Positions 27,245-34,915 of a stretch of DNA of 64,000 nucleotides are shown here, in pieces (position 1 is the stretch's first letter; every line of letters starts with the position of its first letter). A model generated the notes under the pieces. It saw nothing but the letters and a program-made list of their open reading frames with translations, was not told the origin of the DNA and did no database searches. The stretch spans positions 124,001 to 188,000 of the forward strand of contig JAKOXH010000026.1 of the NCBI GenBank assembly GCA_029781135.1. Direction: 5' to 3'. The translations under genes were made by a program, and so were the position numbers. The DNA is from Planctomycetota bacterium (GTDB taxonomy: Bacteria > Planctomycetota > Planctomycetia > Pirellulales > Lacipirellulaceae).

Positions 27245-29014
27245 TTACTCCTTAATCATATCCCGCACCGTGTGCCCGGCGGGGATCATCGGCAGCACGT
27301 GTTCTTGGTAGGGGACTTCGACGTCGAGGACGTAGGGGCCGGGGTAGTTGATCATTTCCTCGAGGGCGGCGGGCAGGTCGGCCTTGTTGCGGACGTACGC
27401 GGCACCACAGCCATAACCTTTGGCGATGGCGACGAAGTTCGGATAGCGTTCGCTGGGGCCAAGGCCGTCGCCTTGGCCGCGGGCCTCGGGGTGGTGGATC
27501 GGGCCCAGGTACGTGTGGGCCCGGTTGCCCTGCATGAAGCGGTCTTCCCATTGCACCACCATGCCGAGATGCTGATTGTTGAGCAGCAGCACTTTCACCG
27601 GTAGTTTTTCGCAGTAGCACGTGGCCAGTTCCTGGATGTTCATCTGGAAGCTGCCGTCGCCGTCGATATCGATGACGAGGCGATCGGGGAACTGGCTCTG
27701 GGCGCCCATCGCGGCGGGCAGGCCGAAGCCCATCGTGCCCAGGCCGCTGCTGCACAGCCAGCGGCGCGGCTTCGAGAACTTGTAGAACTGGGCGGCCCAC
27801 ATTTGATGTTGGCCCACGCCCACCGCAATGATCGGGTCGCGATCGTGGACGAGCTTCCATAGTTCGCGGATGGCATGTTGCTGCACGATGCCGGGGAATT
27901 CCTCGTTGTAGTGGAACGGTTCCTCCTGCTTCCACTTCTTGCACTGTGCCACCCACGCGGAAATATCCTCGGGCGCTTCGACGATCTTGTTGAGTTCGGT
28001 GAGGGCAAACTTCACGTCGCTGCAGACGGGAATGTGGGCCGGCTTGTTCTTGTTGAGTTCGGCGGCGTCGATATCCACGTGCACGATCTTGCCGTGCTTG
28101 CAGAACTCGTCGACCTTGCCGGTGACGCGGTCATCGAAGCGGACGCCGAGGGCGATTAGCAGATCGGCCTGATCCACCGCGTAGTTGGAATACACCGAGC
28201 CGTGCATGCCGAGCATATCGAGCGATAGTTCGGATTCGCCTGGGAAGGCACCGAGGCCCATGACGGTCATCGTCACGGGGATGCCGGTCTTTTTCACCAG
28301 CGTGCGAAGCTCTTCACTGGCATCGCCGCTGATGACGCCACCGCCGGCGTAAATGACGGGGCGCTTGGCGAGCTTGATGGCCGCCGCGATCTGGCGAATT
28401 TGTTCGGGCTTGGCTTTCGGGCTTTCACTGCGGAAGCCGGGAAGGTCGGTGGCGACATCGTAATTCGCCACCGTCTTCGCCAACTGCACGTCTTTCGGCA
28501 CATCGACGAGCACGGGGCCCGGCCGGCCGCTCGCGGCGATGAGGAACGCTTCCTTCATCACGCGGGCGACATCGTTCACATCCGTCACGAGGTAGTGATG
28601 CTTTGTGATGCCGCGACAGACTTCGACAATGGGCGTCTCTTGAAAGGCATCGCCGCCAATGGCTTTCGTGGGTACCTGGCCCGTGATGGCGACGAGCGGG
28701 ACGCTATCCAGCTTGGCATCGGCGATGGCGGTGACGAGGTTCGTGGCGCCCGGGCCGCTGGTGCCCATGCACACGCCGACTTTGCCGGTGCTGCGGGCCA
28801 CGCCCTGGGCCGCGAACGCACCGCCTTGCTCGTGCCGCGGCAGGATCGTGCGGAGCCGATCGGAAAACCGCGTGAGCGCCTGGTGGAGCGGCATGCTGGC
28901 CCCGCCGGGGTAGGCGAAGATCGTATCGACGCCGTGGTTCACCAACGACTGAACCAGGATATCAGCCCCGCTCACGAGATCGGTCTTGGTCTTGGGCTGT
29001 GCAGCAGTAGCCAC
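27245..29014 (-). CDS. ilvB: Acetolactate synthase, large subunit
   Basis: 589 residues from the GTG at 29014 ([24 protein letters not shown] 9 bases upstream); the open frame upstream of it is not family-like. Condenses two pyruvates, or pyruvate with 2-oxobutyrate, using thiamine diphosphate and FAD: first steps of valine, leucine and isoleucine synthesis. Visible: [15 protein letters not shown], the catalytic Glu in [29 protein letters not shown], the FAD region [10 protein letters not shown], and the TPP motif [12 protein letters not shown] ... LLLNNQ. The small regulatory subunit (ilvN) is not adjacent. Confidence 0.95.
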   Translation of the reverse strand: MATAAQPKTKTDLVSGADILVQSLVNHGVDTIFAYPGGASMPLHQALTRFSDRLRTILPRHEQGGAFAAQGVARSTGKVGVCMGTSGPGATNLVTAIADAKLDSVPLVAITGQVPTKAIGGDAFQETPIVEVCRGITKHHYLVTDVNDVARVMKEAFLIAASGRPGPVLVDVPKDVQLAKTVANYDVATDLPGFRSESPKAKPEQIRQIAAAIKLAKRPVIYAGGGVISGDASEELRTLVKKTGIPVTMTVMGLGAFPGESELSLDMLGMHGSVYSNYAVDQADLLIALGVRFDDRVTGKVDEFCKHGKIVHVDIDAAELNKNKPAHIPVCSDVKFALTELNKIVEAPEDISAWVAQCKKWKQEEPFHYNEEFPGIVQQHAIRELWKLVHDRDPIIAVGVGQHQMWAAQFYKFSKPRRWLCSSGLGTMGFGLPAAMGAQSQFPDRLVIDIDGDGSFQMNIQELATCYCEKLPVKVLLLNNQHLGMVVQWEDRFMQGNRAHTYLGPIHHPEARGQGDGLGPSERYPNFVAIAKGYGCGAAYVRNKADLPAALEEMINYPGPYVLDVEVPYQEHVLPMIPAGHTVRDMIKE

Positions 29015-29208
29015 GGCAGGTACCTCGATAGGAAAACGGTGAAAACGGTTAGGCACACAAGGACACCCCGGCCAGCCGCGGGTTCGCGGCAGGCTGTGCC
29101 CTAAACCCATCCATGATAAGCGGTTGCAGGCGGAAACTCCAGAGAGGGGTCAGGGGTCAGGGTTTAGCGGCGGCGGCAACGCCGTCCTGCCGCCAAGGCG
29201 GCCCGTAC

Positions 29209-29233
29209 GTAGGACGGACATTCCTGTCCGTCC
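29209..29233. repeat. 25-base palindrome, intergenic copy
   Basis: GTAGGACGGACATTCCTGTC then CGTCC. The same 25 bases occur inside the last gene at 63465-63489. Confidence 0.9.
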
Positions 29234-29240
29234 GTCAGTC

Positions 29241-29376
29241 ACCTCGTTCCCACGCTCTGCGTGGGAACGCCAGACTTGGCCGCTCTGCGGCCCATAGGTC
29301 GGCACGCAGCGTTTAGGAAGGGGATGCGACGCGGAGCGTCGGGGACTTGTGTTCCCACGCAGAGCGTGGGAACAAG
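29241..29376 (+). repeat. Direct repeat S, copy 1
   Basis: Begins and ends with hairpins of the form GTTCCCACGC...GCGTGGGAAC. Between them lie CAGACTTGGCCGCTCTGCGG and GGGGATGCGACGCGGAGCGT. The second copy (29793-29932) has the same orientation. Confidence 0.9.
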
Positions 29377-29380
29377 GGGA

Positions 29381-29717
29381 AGGGGTTAGTTTTTCTGTCT
29401 CCGAGAAATTAACCTCTTGCAAGGGGTTAAATAGTAAATAAGCATAATTCCCGAGGTTTACGCGAAGAGGTTGGTTTTCTGGGTATTAGGAAAATCAACC
29501 TCTTCGAAGGGGTTGATATTCCGGGTGTCAGAAAACCACCCCCTTCGACGCCGCAAGCTAGGCAACTTGCGGAAAATGCGATATTCCTCCCAAGGCGTTA
29601 GTTTTCTATCTCCCTGAAAAATAACGTCTTGCAAGGCGTTAAATAATAATTAAAGGGGTCTTCTAGGGGTATTTCCAAGGCGTTATTTTTCTCGGTGATA
29701 GAAAACTAACGCCTTGG
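29381..29717. other. Array of five stem-loops with compensating base changes
   Basis: Stem-loops: H1 29381-29417, H2 29464-29505, H3 29506-29546, H4 29592-29630, H5 29675-29717. Stems are 12-18 bp with few mismatches. H1 and H2 use GGTTA/GGTTG with TAACC/CAACC; H4 and H5 use GGCGTTA with TAACGCC or TAACGTC, so both arms changed together. H1 and H4 are each followed by a repeated left-arm word (AAGGGGTTAAATA, CAAGGCGTTAAATA). CGCAAGCTAG and GAAAATGCG words follow H3 and H5 alike, so the array is a doubled unit with one extra hairpin. No coding frame crosses it. See findings. Confidence 0.75.
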
Positions 29718-29792
29718 CCGACGCAAGCTAGTGAACCTACAGAAAATGCGCAAGAATGGAAAGGCATCAATTTCCTTACCTTGCCCTCGTTT

Positions 29793-29932
29793 ACCTCGTT
29801 CCCACGCTCTGCGTGGGAACGCCAGACTTGGCCGCTCTGCGGCCAAGGGGTCGGCCTGCAACGCCAATTAAGAAGGGGATGCGACGCGGAGCGTCGGGGA
29901 ACTTGTGTTCCCACGCAGAGCGTGGGAACAAG
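29793..29932 (+). repeat. Direct repeat S, copy 2
   Basis: Same architecture and mostly the same sequence as 29241-29376, with a small length difference in the middle. A shorter, diverged relative is at 39853-39910. Confidence 0.9.
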
Positions 29933-29948
29933 ATGCTTCCGCTTGAAA

Positions 29949-30173
29949 TCACGTTTTGCCGACGCGTTGCGGCACGGTGAATGAGTACAGCACCACGACC
30001 GCTCCCGCGCCCAGCAGGCTCCAGGGTGCCCAATCGGGCGGAATGACATCGTGGCTAGATTGAATCATGCCCCCAGTGTTCTTCAGTACGGCCCGTTCGA
30101 TGGCCAAGGCCTCGACGCCCAACAAGCAGCAATACGCGCCAATTGCGAGAAAGAACGAACGCCACATGGCCAC
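29949..30173 (-). CDS. Small two-helix membrane protein
   Basis: 74 residues from the ATG at 30173 (another ATG at 30167). MWRSFFLAIGAYCCLLGVEALAIERAVL is one membrane helix, and PPDWAPWSLLGAGAVVVLYSF a second, ending TVPQRVGKT. This composition, with the PPDWAPWSLLGAGAVV block, recalls a small conserved planctomycete membrane protein. Function unknown. It ends 16 bases from repeat S copy 2. Confidence 0.7.
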   Translation of the reverse strand: MAMWRSFFLAIGAYCCLLGVEALAIERAVLKNTGGMIQSSHDVIPPDWAPWSLLGAGAVVVLYSFTVPQRVGKT

Positions 30174-30379
30174 GCCCTTGTGCGGGAAGCAGGGGAATCA
30201 CGCCGGACCGCCGAAAGGCGCTCCTATCTACCTTTCATCGCCCAGACCGTTGCTGGTCAGCAATCAATTTCTCGATGGCCGCGCAGGCGATACGACCCGT
30301 CCGCCGGTGCGTGAATGGAATGCATCGTACCGAAGAATCCGCACGTAGCGCATTTGCGAGAATCACCTACTGTGTCGAG

Positions 30380-30604
30380 TTACCCGACCGCCGGCGGCGT
30401 CGGTGCTTCATCGGAGACGAAGCCGCAGCTCTTGTGGGTTCCGTCGCAAAACGGGCGTTTGGCCGACTGGCCGCAACGGCATAGAGCGATCGCCGGCTTG
30501 TTGGCCGGGATTTCGAACTCGGCCCCGCGCGAATCGATAAGCTTGAATGGTCCTTCAATGACGAGCGGACCGTTAGGACGCATGCGAATCGTGACCTCAG
30601 CCAT
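30380..30604 (-). CDS. CDGSH-type iron-sulfur protein
   Basis: 74 residues. The motif CRCGQSAKRPFCDGTHKSCGF (a C-x-C ... C-D-G-x-H pattern, about residues 42-61) binds one [2Fe-2S] cluster with three Cys and one His, as in mitoNEET-like small bacterial proteins. The start MAEVTIRMRPNGPLVIEGPF is typical. GGAG lies 11 bases before the ATG. Likely a redox or cluster-transfer protein in the cytoplasm; partners unknown. The neighbouring genes do not suggest a pathway. Confidence 0.88.
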   Translation of the reverse strand: MAEVTIRMRPNGPLVIEGPFKLIDSRGAEFEIPANKPAIALCRCGQSAKRPFCDGTHKSCGFVSDEAPTPPAVG

Positions 30605-30648
30605 GGCAGGGGTATCTCCGGTTCAATTTCGCGCGGGTGTACCCGACT

Positions 30649-30755
30649 CGTTTAACCCGGAGCCAACGGCGACGGAAGCATTTTGCTCCCAACGCCGTCG
30701 CCGTTGGCTCCGGGTTAAACGAAAACGTCTCAACCCTAACCGCGAGAGGTATAAA
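30649..30755 (+). repeat. Interspersed palindromic element A, copy 3
   Basis: Same order and orientation as the copy at 17331: inverted repeat (TTTAACCCGGAGCCAACGGC and complement) then the tail to GGTATAAA. Lies between the CDGSH gene start and the end of the anti-sigma gene. Confidence 0.9.
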
Positions 30756-30777
30756 TTTCTATTTTCTCTACGGTCCG

Positions 30778-32499
30778 TTATTCTGCCCGTTTTTCGGCCG
30801 GCGTGCTAGCCGCTGGTTCTACGGCAGGGCTGAGCATGAAGAGCACTTGCAGATTGCCGTCGGCCAGTTTCTTGGTGGCTGGCTCGGCAATTTGCTGAGC
30901 GGGTGGCGCAGAGGCATTCTGCGGTAGCGACATTACAGCACCGATTGTCTCTTGGCCGCGTGCCGCGCGTTGCAGGTCTTCGGCATTGAATTGGGAAACC
31001 CGCAGCGCGCGTCCGCGATTGTCGGACAATTGGGCACGTTGTTGCACTCGGCGTAGTTCCTGCAGATTCAGTTGAGATGGCGCACCGTTGGCCGGTTCGA
31101 TGGACGCAGCCCCTTCAGCCTTCGCCCGCTCCTGTCCCTCAACACCTTGATAGGACAACTGATTGCGGAAGTTCTCTTTTTGCTGCTGCGGGATCATGCC
31201 GCGATTGTACTGACCTAGCCCCGTGCCGACCTTCTCCTTGAGTTGCTCTTGCTGTTTCGCACGACCGGCATTAGGCGTTTCCTCGACCTCGACCCCGGCG
31301 TAGTTGTCGGCATCTTTCTTTAGATCGGCCAAGCATGATTTAACGGCCGATTCGGGCGCATCGACGAGGACCATATCGACCGGCTCATTCGCCTGTGCTG
31401 CCTTCGTATCGCTGAAGCTGAAGCGACGAGCGGCGGTATCCGTCTTGTTCGGTAACACGGGCTTGCCAGCATCGCGCGTTTCGTCACCGACCGCTTCCGC
31501 TTCGATGTCGATGCCATTGCTGACCAGCAGTTTGTCGAACGCCCGGTTCTGGATGGCGGCCGGCCTGGCGAGCACGTGAACGACCACCAAGGAGTCGGTT
31601 TCCGCCGCCATTTTGGCACCGTCACTCGCCGAACTGGCAGCTAGTTTCTTGGCCTTCATGGGTTCCGCTGCCGCAGCCGCGGGCATGTTCGCTGCGGACT
31701 GATCGCTCGCGACCTGCGCGTCGCTGCGAAGACTGCCCCTTGCGCCACCGCTTCCGCCGGCGATCGTGCCAACTTCACGCTTGCCTTCATTTTCGGGTGC
31801 TCGCGACGCCGGTGCCGCCGTCCCCGACATCGCAAGCTTATCCGTTGCTGCGGAAGGCGTGCCTAACTGCATTGGCGGAGAGGGGGGTGCGGTCGCTACC
31901 CCGGGTGCCGCGGACGGGGCAGGCGGAATGGCCGGAGCCGCCATCGGCGCTACCGAGGGTTTTTCCAAGTGGGCAACGGAGGAGCTATCGGCGGATACTT
32001 TTGCTGCGCGATCTCTTGCCGCGTGTGGTGTGGCTTCTTCCAAGCGTCGTCCCACGGCGACATCGGTATCATTTTTAGCGATGGCGGGCAGTTGCTTGTT
32101 CTTCTCTTCGCCGGGACTGAGGAACATGATCATCAGCCCGGCGGCGACGGCCAGGGTTGCCCAAATCCAGGAACGGCGCGAACTGAAGATGGTAATCTTC
32201 GGCAGAACATCGCCGGCGGATGAGGGCGGAACATCCGCTGCCGCCTTTGGCTGCTTCGTGAGTTGGAGTGTATCAATGCGTTCGAGAATTCTTCCGCGCA
32301 CATCAGCACCAACGTTTTCGAGCGGCAGGCGTTGAATCGACTGCGACACGCTGCGCAATTGATGTAGCATCTGCTGGGCGGTCGGGTCGTTCGCCAGGCG
32401 CGATTCGACCGCAGCGCGTTCGGCGGGCGACAGCTCATCGTCCAGGTACGCGCTGAGCAGCTCGTCGGCCAGTTCGTGTTGGGAGTCGTGTTCGCTCAT
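30778..32499 (-). CDS. Membrane anti-sigma factor with long extracytoplasmic part
   Basis: 573 residues. Residues 1-60 (LADELLSAYLDDELSPAERAAVESRLAND) look like an anti-sigma domain, but the usual zinc ligands (H-x3-C-x2-C) are missing. One membrane helix follows near residues 108-128 (SWIWATLAVAAGLMIMFLSP). The outer part is Ala/Pro-rich, then has LVVVHVLARPAAIQNRAFDKL, MVLVDAPESAVKSCLADLKK and a Gln-rich stretch. The start overlaps the end of the ECF sigma gene by 4 bases (ATGA), so the two are translationally coupled and this protein probably holds that sigma factor at the membrane. Confidence 0.82.
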   Translation of the reverse strand: MSEHDSQHELADELLSAYLDDELSPAERAAVESRLANDPTAQQMLHQLRSVSQSIQRLPLENVGADVRGRILERIDTLQLTKQPKAAADVPPSSAGDVLPKITIFSSRRSWIWATLAVAAGLMIMFLSPGEEKNKQLPAIAKNDTDVAVGRRLEEATPHAARDRAAKVSADSSSVAHLEKPSVAPMAAPAIPPAPSAAPGVATAPPSPPMQLGTPSAATDKLAMSGTAAPASRAPENEGKREVGTIAGGSGGARGSLRSDAQVASDQSAANMPAAAAAEPMKAKKLAASSASDGAKMAAETDSLVVVHVLARPAAIQNRAFDKLLVSNGIDIEAEAVGDETRDAGKPVLPNKTDTAARRFSFSDTKAAQANEPVDMVLVDAPESAVKSCLADLKKDADNYAGVEVEETPNAGRAKQQEQLKEKVGTGLGQYNRGMIPQQQKENFRNQLSYQGVEGQERAKAEGAASIEPANGAPSQLNLQELRRVQQRAQLSDNRGRALRVSQFNAEDLQRAARGQETIGAVMSLPQNASAPPAQQIAEPATKKLADGNLQVLFMLSPAVEPAASTPAEKRAE

Positions 32500-33071
32500 C
32501 GTGTATCGGCGATTCGTTCGACGTGCAGTCGCGGTGCTAACAGGTCACGCATTTGTAAGCGGGCGCGGAATAACCGGCTGCGGACCGTGCCCACCGGTAA
32601 TTCCAAAATCTCGGCGATCTGGTCGTAGTGGCAGCCATCGATCTCGCGCAGCACCAGGATTTGCCTGTATTCCAAGCTTAGCTCGGCCAGCGCCGCATGC
32701 ACCAATTCGGCCCGCTCCTGCTCCAACAGGCCCGCTTCGGCGGTGGGTTGGCCGTCCATCGGCTCATCTCCGGCGAGTGTTTTTCGTCCATCGAGCGAGG
32801 CCGTTTTGTGCCCGCGCCGCGCGTGGCTCATGGCCAAGTTAAACGCGATGCGATACAACCACGTGTAAAAGGCCGAGGAACCACGAAACGAGGCCAGCTT
32901 CGTGTACGCTTGCACGAACGCGTCTTGCACGATGTCGGCCGCATCCTCGGCCGAGCCCAAGATGCGGAGCAGCGAATTGTACAAGCGGTCCTGGTAGCGT
33001 CCCACCAATTGGCCGAAAGCGGCCGTGTCGCCGGCCAAAGTCGCGGCAATGAGTGAGGCGTCGTCGCTCAA
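32496..33071 (-). CDS. ECF-type RNA polymerase sigma factor
   Basis: 191 residues from a TTG at 33071 (GGTGA 7 bases upstream); the frame is open to a TTG at 33206 but that part is not sigma-like. Region 2 is clear: AFGQLVGRYQDRLYNSLLRI, DAADIVQDAFVQAYTKLASF, AFYTWLYRIAFNLAMSHARR. Region 4 is LSLEYRQILVLREIDGCHYDQIAEIL followed by PVGTVRSRLFRARLQMRDLL. Directs RNA polymerase to a stress or envelope regulon that cannot be read from this window. Coupled to the anti-sigma gene at 30778. Confidence 0.93.
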   Translation of the reverse strand: MSDDASLIAATLAGDTAAFGQLVGRYQDRLYNSLLRILGSAEDAADIVQDAFVQAYTKLASFRGSSAFYTWLYRIAFNLAMSHARRGHKTASLDGRKTLAGDEPMDGQPTAEAGLLEQERAELVHAALAELSLEYRQILVLREIDGCHYDQIAEILELPVGTVRSRLFRARLQMRDLLAPRLHVERIADTR

Positions 33072-33213
33072 GCTTCGCTCACCAGTTTGAGACGCGGTTA
33101 GCGGTGGAAAAGTTCCCGGCGGCTGGTAGCCGGGAATGCCGTAAATCGCAAGGATTAGAGTATTGTTCCGGTCGTTGGCAGCGTTGTCAAACTGAGGCGT
33201 AGCCAACGGATTT

Positions 33214-33284
33214 GTGGGAGGCGTCTCCGACGCCGATTACGTTGTCCAATGGTACACGTCATCGGCCTCAGAGAGGCCTCCCAC
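33214..33284 (+). repeat. Palindromic element P, copy 3 (just before bioF)
   Basis: GTGGGAGGCGTCTCCGACGC on the left, GGCCTCAGAGAGGCCTCCCAC on the right. It ends 44 bases before the bioF start. Confidence 0.85.
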
Positions 33285-33328
33285 AATGGGTCGGAACCTT
33301 TGGTACCGACCATTTCAACGGAATAGTA

Positions 33329-34594
33329 ATGTCTTCTACGCCTGACCCGCTGAGTTGGATTGACGAGGCGCTGGCCGACCTTGAGCGGCGTGGTTTGCGC
33401 CGGCAACAAGTCGTGCGGCGGGGAGCGCAGAGCGCGAGCATCTCGATGGATGGCCGCGCGCTGATCAATTTCGGGTCCAACGATTACTTGGGCCTGGCGG
33501 CCGACGAACGCTTGGCGGCGGCGGCACGCGCGGCGGCGGAGCGGGAAGGCTGGGGCAGTGGGGCGAGTCCGCTGGTGAGCGGGCGTGGCGAATCGCACGC
33601 TGAGCTCGAAAAACGATTGGCCGAGTTCGAGGGCACGGAAGCGGCGCTAGTGTTTCCGTCCGGCTTCGCGGCCAATGCGGGTGTCATCCCGGCGCTTGTC
33701 GACGACGGGGACGCGGTTTTTGCCGACGCGAAGAACCACGCCAGTCTCATCGATGGTTGTCGGCTGGCGAAGGCGAAGCGGTTTGTTTATCCGCACTGCG
33801 ACTGGGACGCATTGGAAGCGCTAGTAAGGGAAGCGGGCGACTTCCGCCGCCGGCTCATCGTTACGGATACGCTGTTCAGCATGGACGGCGATCTCGCCCC
33901 AGTCGCGCGGCTTGCTGAGCTTGCGGAACAATATGACGCGATGCTGCTCGTCGATGAGGCGCATGCGACGGGCGTGTTCGGCCCAAACGGTCGTGGTGTT
34001 TGTGAATGCCATGAACTGACAAATGCGACAGCCCCCGGCTCTGCCAGGGGTCAGATACGTTGCGGCACTCGTACCCCCGGCAGAGCCGGGGGCTGCCGGC
34101 CGAACGGGGATATTTACCCTGAATGCCTCATCCGCATCGGCACGCTCAGCAAGGCCCTCGGCAGCGGCGGCGGGTTTGTCTGCGGTTCGCGGCGACTTAT
34201 CGACTGGCTCGCCAACCGCGCTCGCACGTACGTGTTTTCTACCGCTCAACCACCAGCGACCAGCGCGGCGGCAATCGCGGCGTTAGAGATCGTGAAGAAA
34301 GAACCGCAGCGACGCGAACTGCTGCTGGCGCGCGCAGCAGAACTGCGCAATAGACTCCGCGAGCAAGGCTGGAATACGGGCAACTCCGCCAGTCAGATCA
34401 TTCCGCTGATTGTCGGCGAACCGGCACGCACAATGAACTTAGCCGCGTCGCTACGCGACGCCGGCTTCTTCGTCCCGGGAATCCGCCCACCGACCGTGCC
34501 CGAAGGCGAATCGCTGTTGCGGATCAGCTTGTGTTATCACCATACGCCCGAAATGATGGATGCGCTGGTTGCCGCACTCGGTCGCTTTCGCTAG
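33329..34594 (+). CDS. bioF: 8-amino-7-oxononanoate synthase-like (BioF) with an in-frame palindrome insertion
   Basis: 421 residues from the ATG at 33329; the open frame before it is element P. PLP-dependent alpha-oxoamine synthase: joins pimeloyl-ACP/CoA and alanine in biotin synthesis. Visible: FGSNDYLGLAADERL, GSGASPLVSGRGESHAELE, TDTLFSMDGDLAPVARL, LVDEAHATGVFGPNGRG and the PLP lysine in GTLSKALGSGGG. Between LVDEAHATGVFGPNGRG and IRIGTLSKAL there are about 30 extra residues (CHELTNATAPGSARG ... GRAGGCRPNGD), coded by a palindrome at 34029-34095. Family length is usually near 390. 2-amino-3-ketobutyrate CoA ligase is the alternative. Confidence 0.85.
   Translation: MSSTPDPLSWIDEALADLERRGLRRQQVVRRGAQSASISMDGRALINFGSNDYLGLAADERLAAAARAAAEREGWGSGASPLVSGRGESHAELEKRLAEFEGTEAALVFPSGFAANAGVIPALVDDGDAVFADAKNHASLIDGCRLAKAKRFVYPHCDWDALEALVREAGDFRRRLIVTDTLFSMDGDLAPVARLAELAEQYDAMLLVDEAHATGVFGPNGRGVCECHELTNATAPGSARGQIRCGTRTPGRAGGCRPNGDIYPECLIRIGTLSKALGSGGGFVCGSRRLIDWLANRARTYVFSTAQPPATSAAAIAALEIVKKEPQRRELLLARAAELRNRLREQGWNTGNSASQIIPLIVGEPARTMNLAASLRDAGFFVPGIRPPTVPEGESLLRISLCYHHTPEMMDALVAALGRFR
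34029..34095. repeat. In-frame double palindrome inside bioF
   Basis: CAGCCCCCGGCTCTGCC (34029-34045) and its exact complement (34079-34095). Each arm also forms its own small hairpin with the core CCGGCTCTGCC. The same core stands alone at 60429-60449. Confidence 0.9.
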
Positions 34595-34620
34595 CCAGAT
34601 TGGACTGGGGGCAAAAAACT

Positions 34621-34685
34621 GCGGGAGGCCTCTCTGAGGCCGATGACGTTTTCCATTGGATACCGTCATCGGCGTCGCCTCCCAC
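34621..34685 (-). repeat. Palindromic element P, copy 4 (just after bioF, inverted)
   Basis: GCGGGAGGCCTCTCTGAGGC on the left and GGCGTCGCCTCCCAC on the right: reverse of copies 1 and 3. With copy 3 it frames bioF in inverted orientation. Confidence 0.85.
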
Positions 34686-34789
34686 AGCTTAATGCGCTTC
34701 CGCAGGTTAAATCACTGCCGGAAGTCGAAACAAAAACAAGTGCTGAGATGCCCTCACCCAGGCCCTCTCCCAGAGGGAGAGAGGGGACG

Positions 34790-34910
34790 GAAGTGTGGCA
34801 TGCTCTCGCGAAGCGTGAGCATGGAATCGCTCGAGGAACATGGCCACGTCGGAGTACCTCCGAGGCCATGCCACCCTGCGACAACTTTCCTAATAAACTG
34901 ATTGGCCCTG
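34790..34910 (+). repeat. Interspersed element Q, copy 2
   Basis: Matches 23256-23381 almost base for base, with a short deletion near the end. It ends 6 bases from the stop of the DUF1080 gene. Confidence 0.9.
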
Positions 34911-34915
34911 CTGGC

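Larger units (their letters stand above)
29015..29948. other. Repeat-rich, gene-free zone upstream of ilvB
   Basis: About 930 bases without a gene I can support. In order: mixed simple words (29140-29200), a 25-base palindrome (29209-29233), direct repeat S copy 1 (29241-29376), the five-hairpin array (29381-29717), a short unique part, and direct repeat S copy 2 (29793-29932). The zone between the S copies is clearly richer in A and T than its surroundings. Confidence 0.7.
34595..34915. other. Gene-free stretch between bioF and the DUF1080 gene
   Basis: Two converging genes with 320 bases between them, filled by element P copy 4 (34621-34685), a CCCTCTCCC/GGGAGAGAGGG hairpin (about 34761-34786) and element Q copy 2 (34790-34910). 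No standard terminator with T-run seen. Confidence 0.65.

Noticed and set aside
27245..29014. Acetolactate synthase paired with a regulatory subunit
   Set aside because: No ilvN-like ACT-domain frame near the gene; the upstream zone is repeats.
30315..30809. Open frame running through element A copy 3
   Set aside because: The same peptide (NPEPTATEAF...[14 protein letters not shown]) appears from element A copy 1, so it is translated repeat, not a gene.
33212..33328. N-terminal extension of bioF through element P
   Set aside because: The residues come from the palindrome; the ATG at 33329 gives the normal start.
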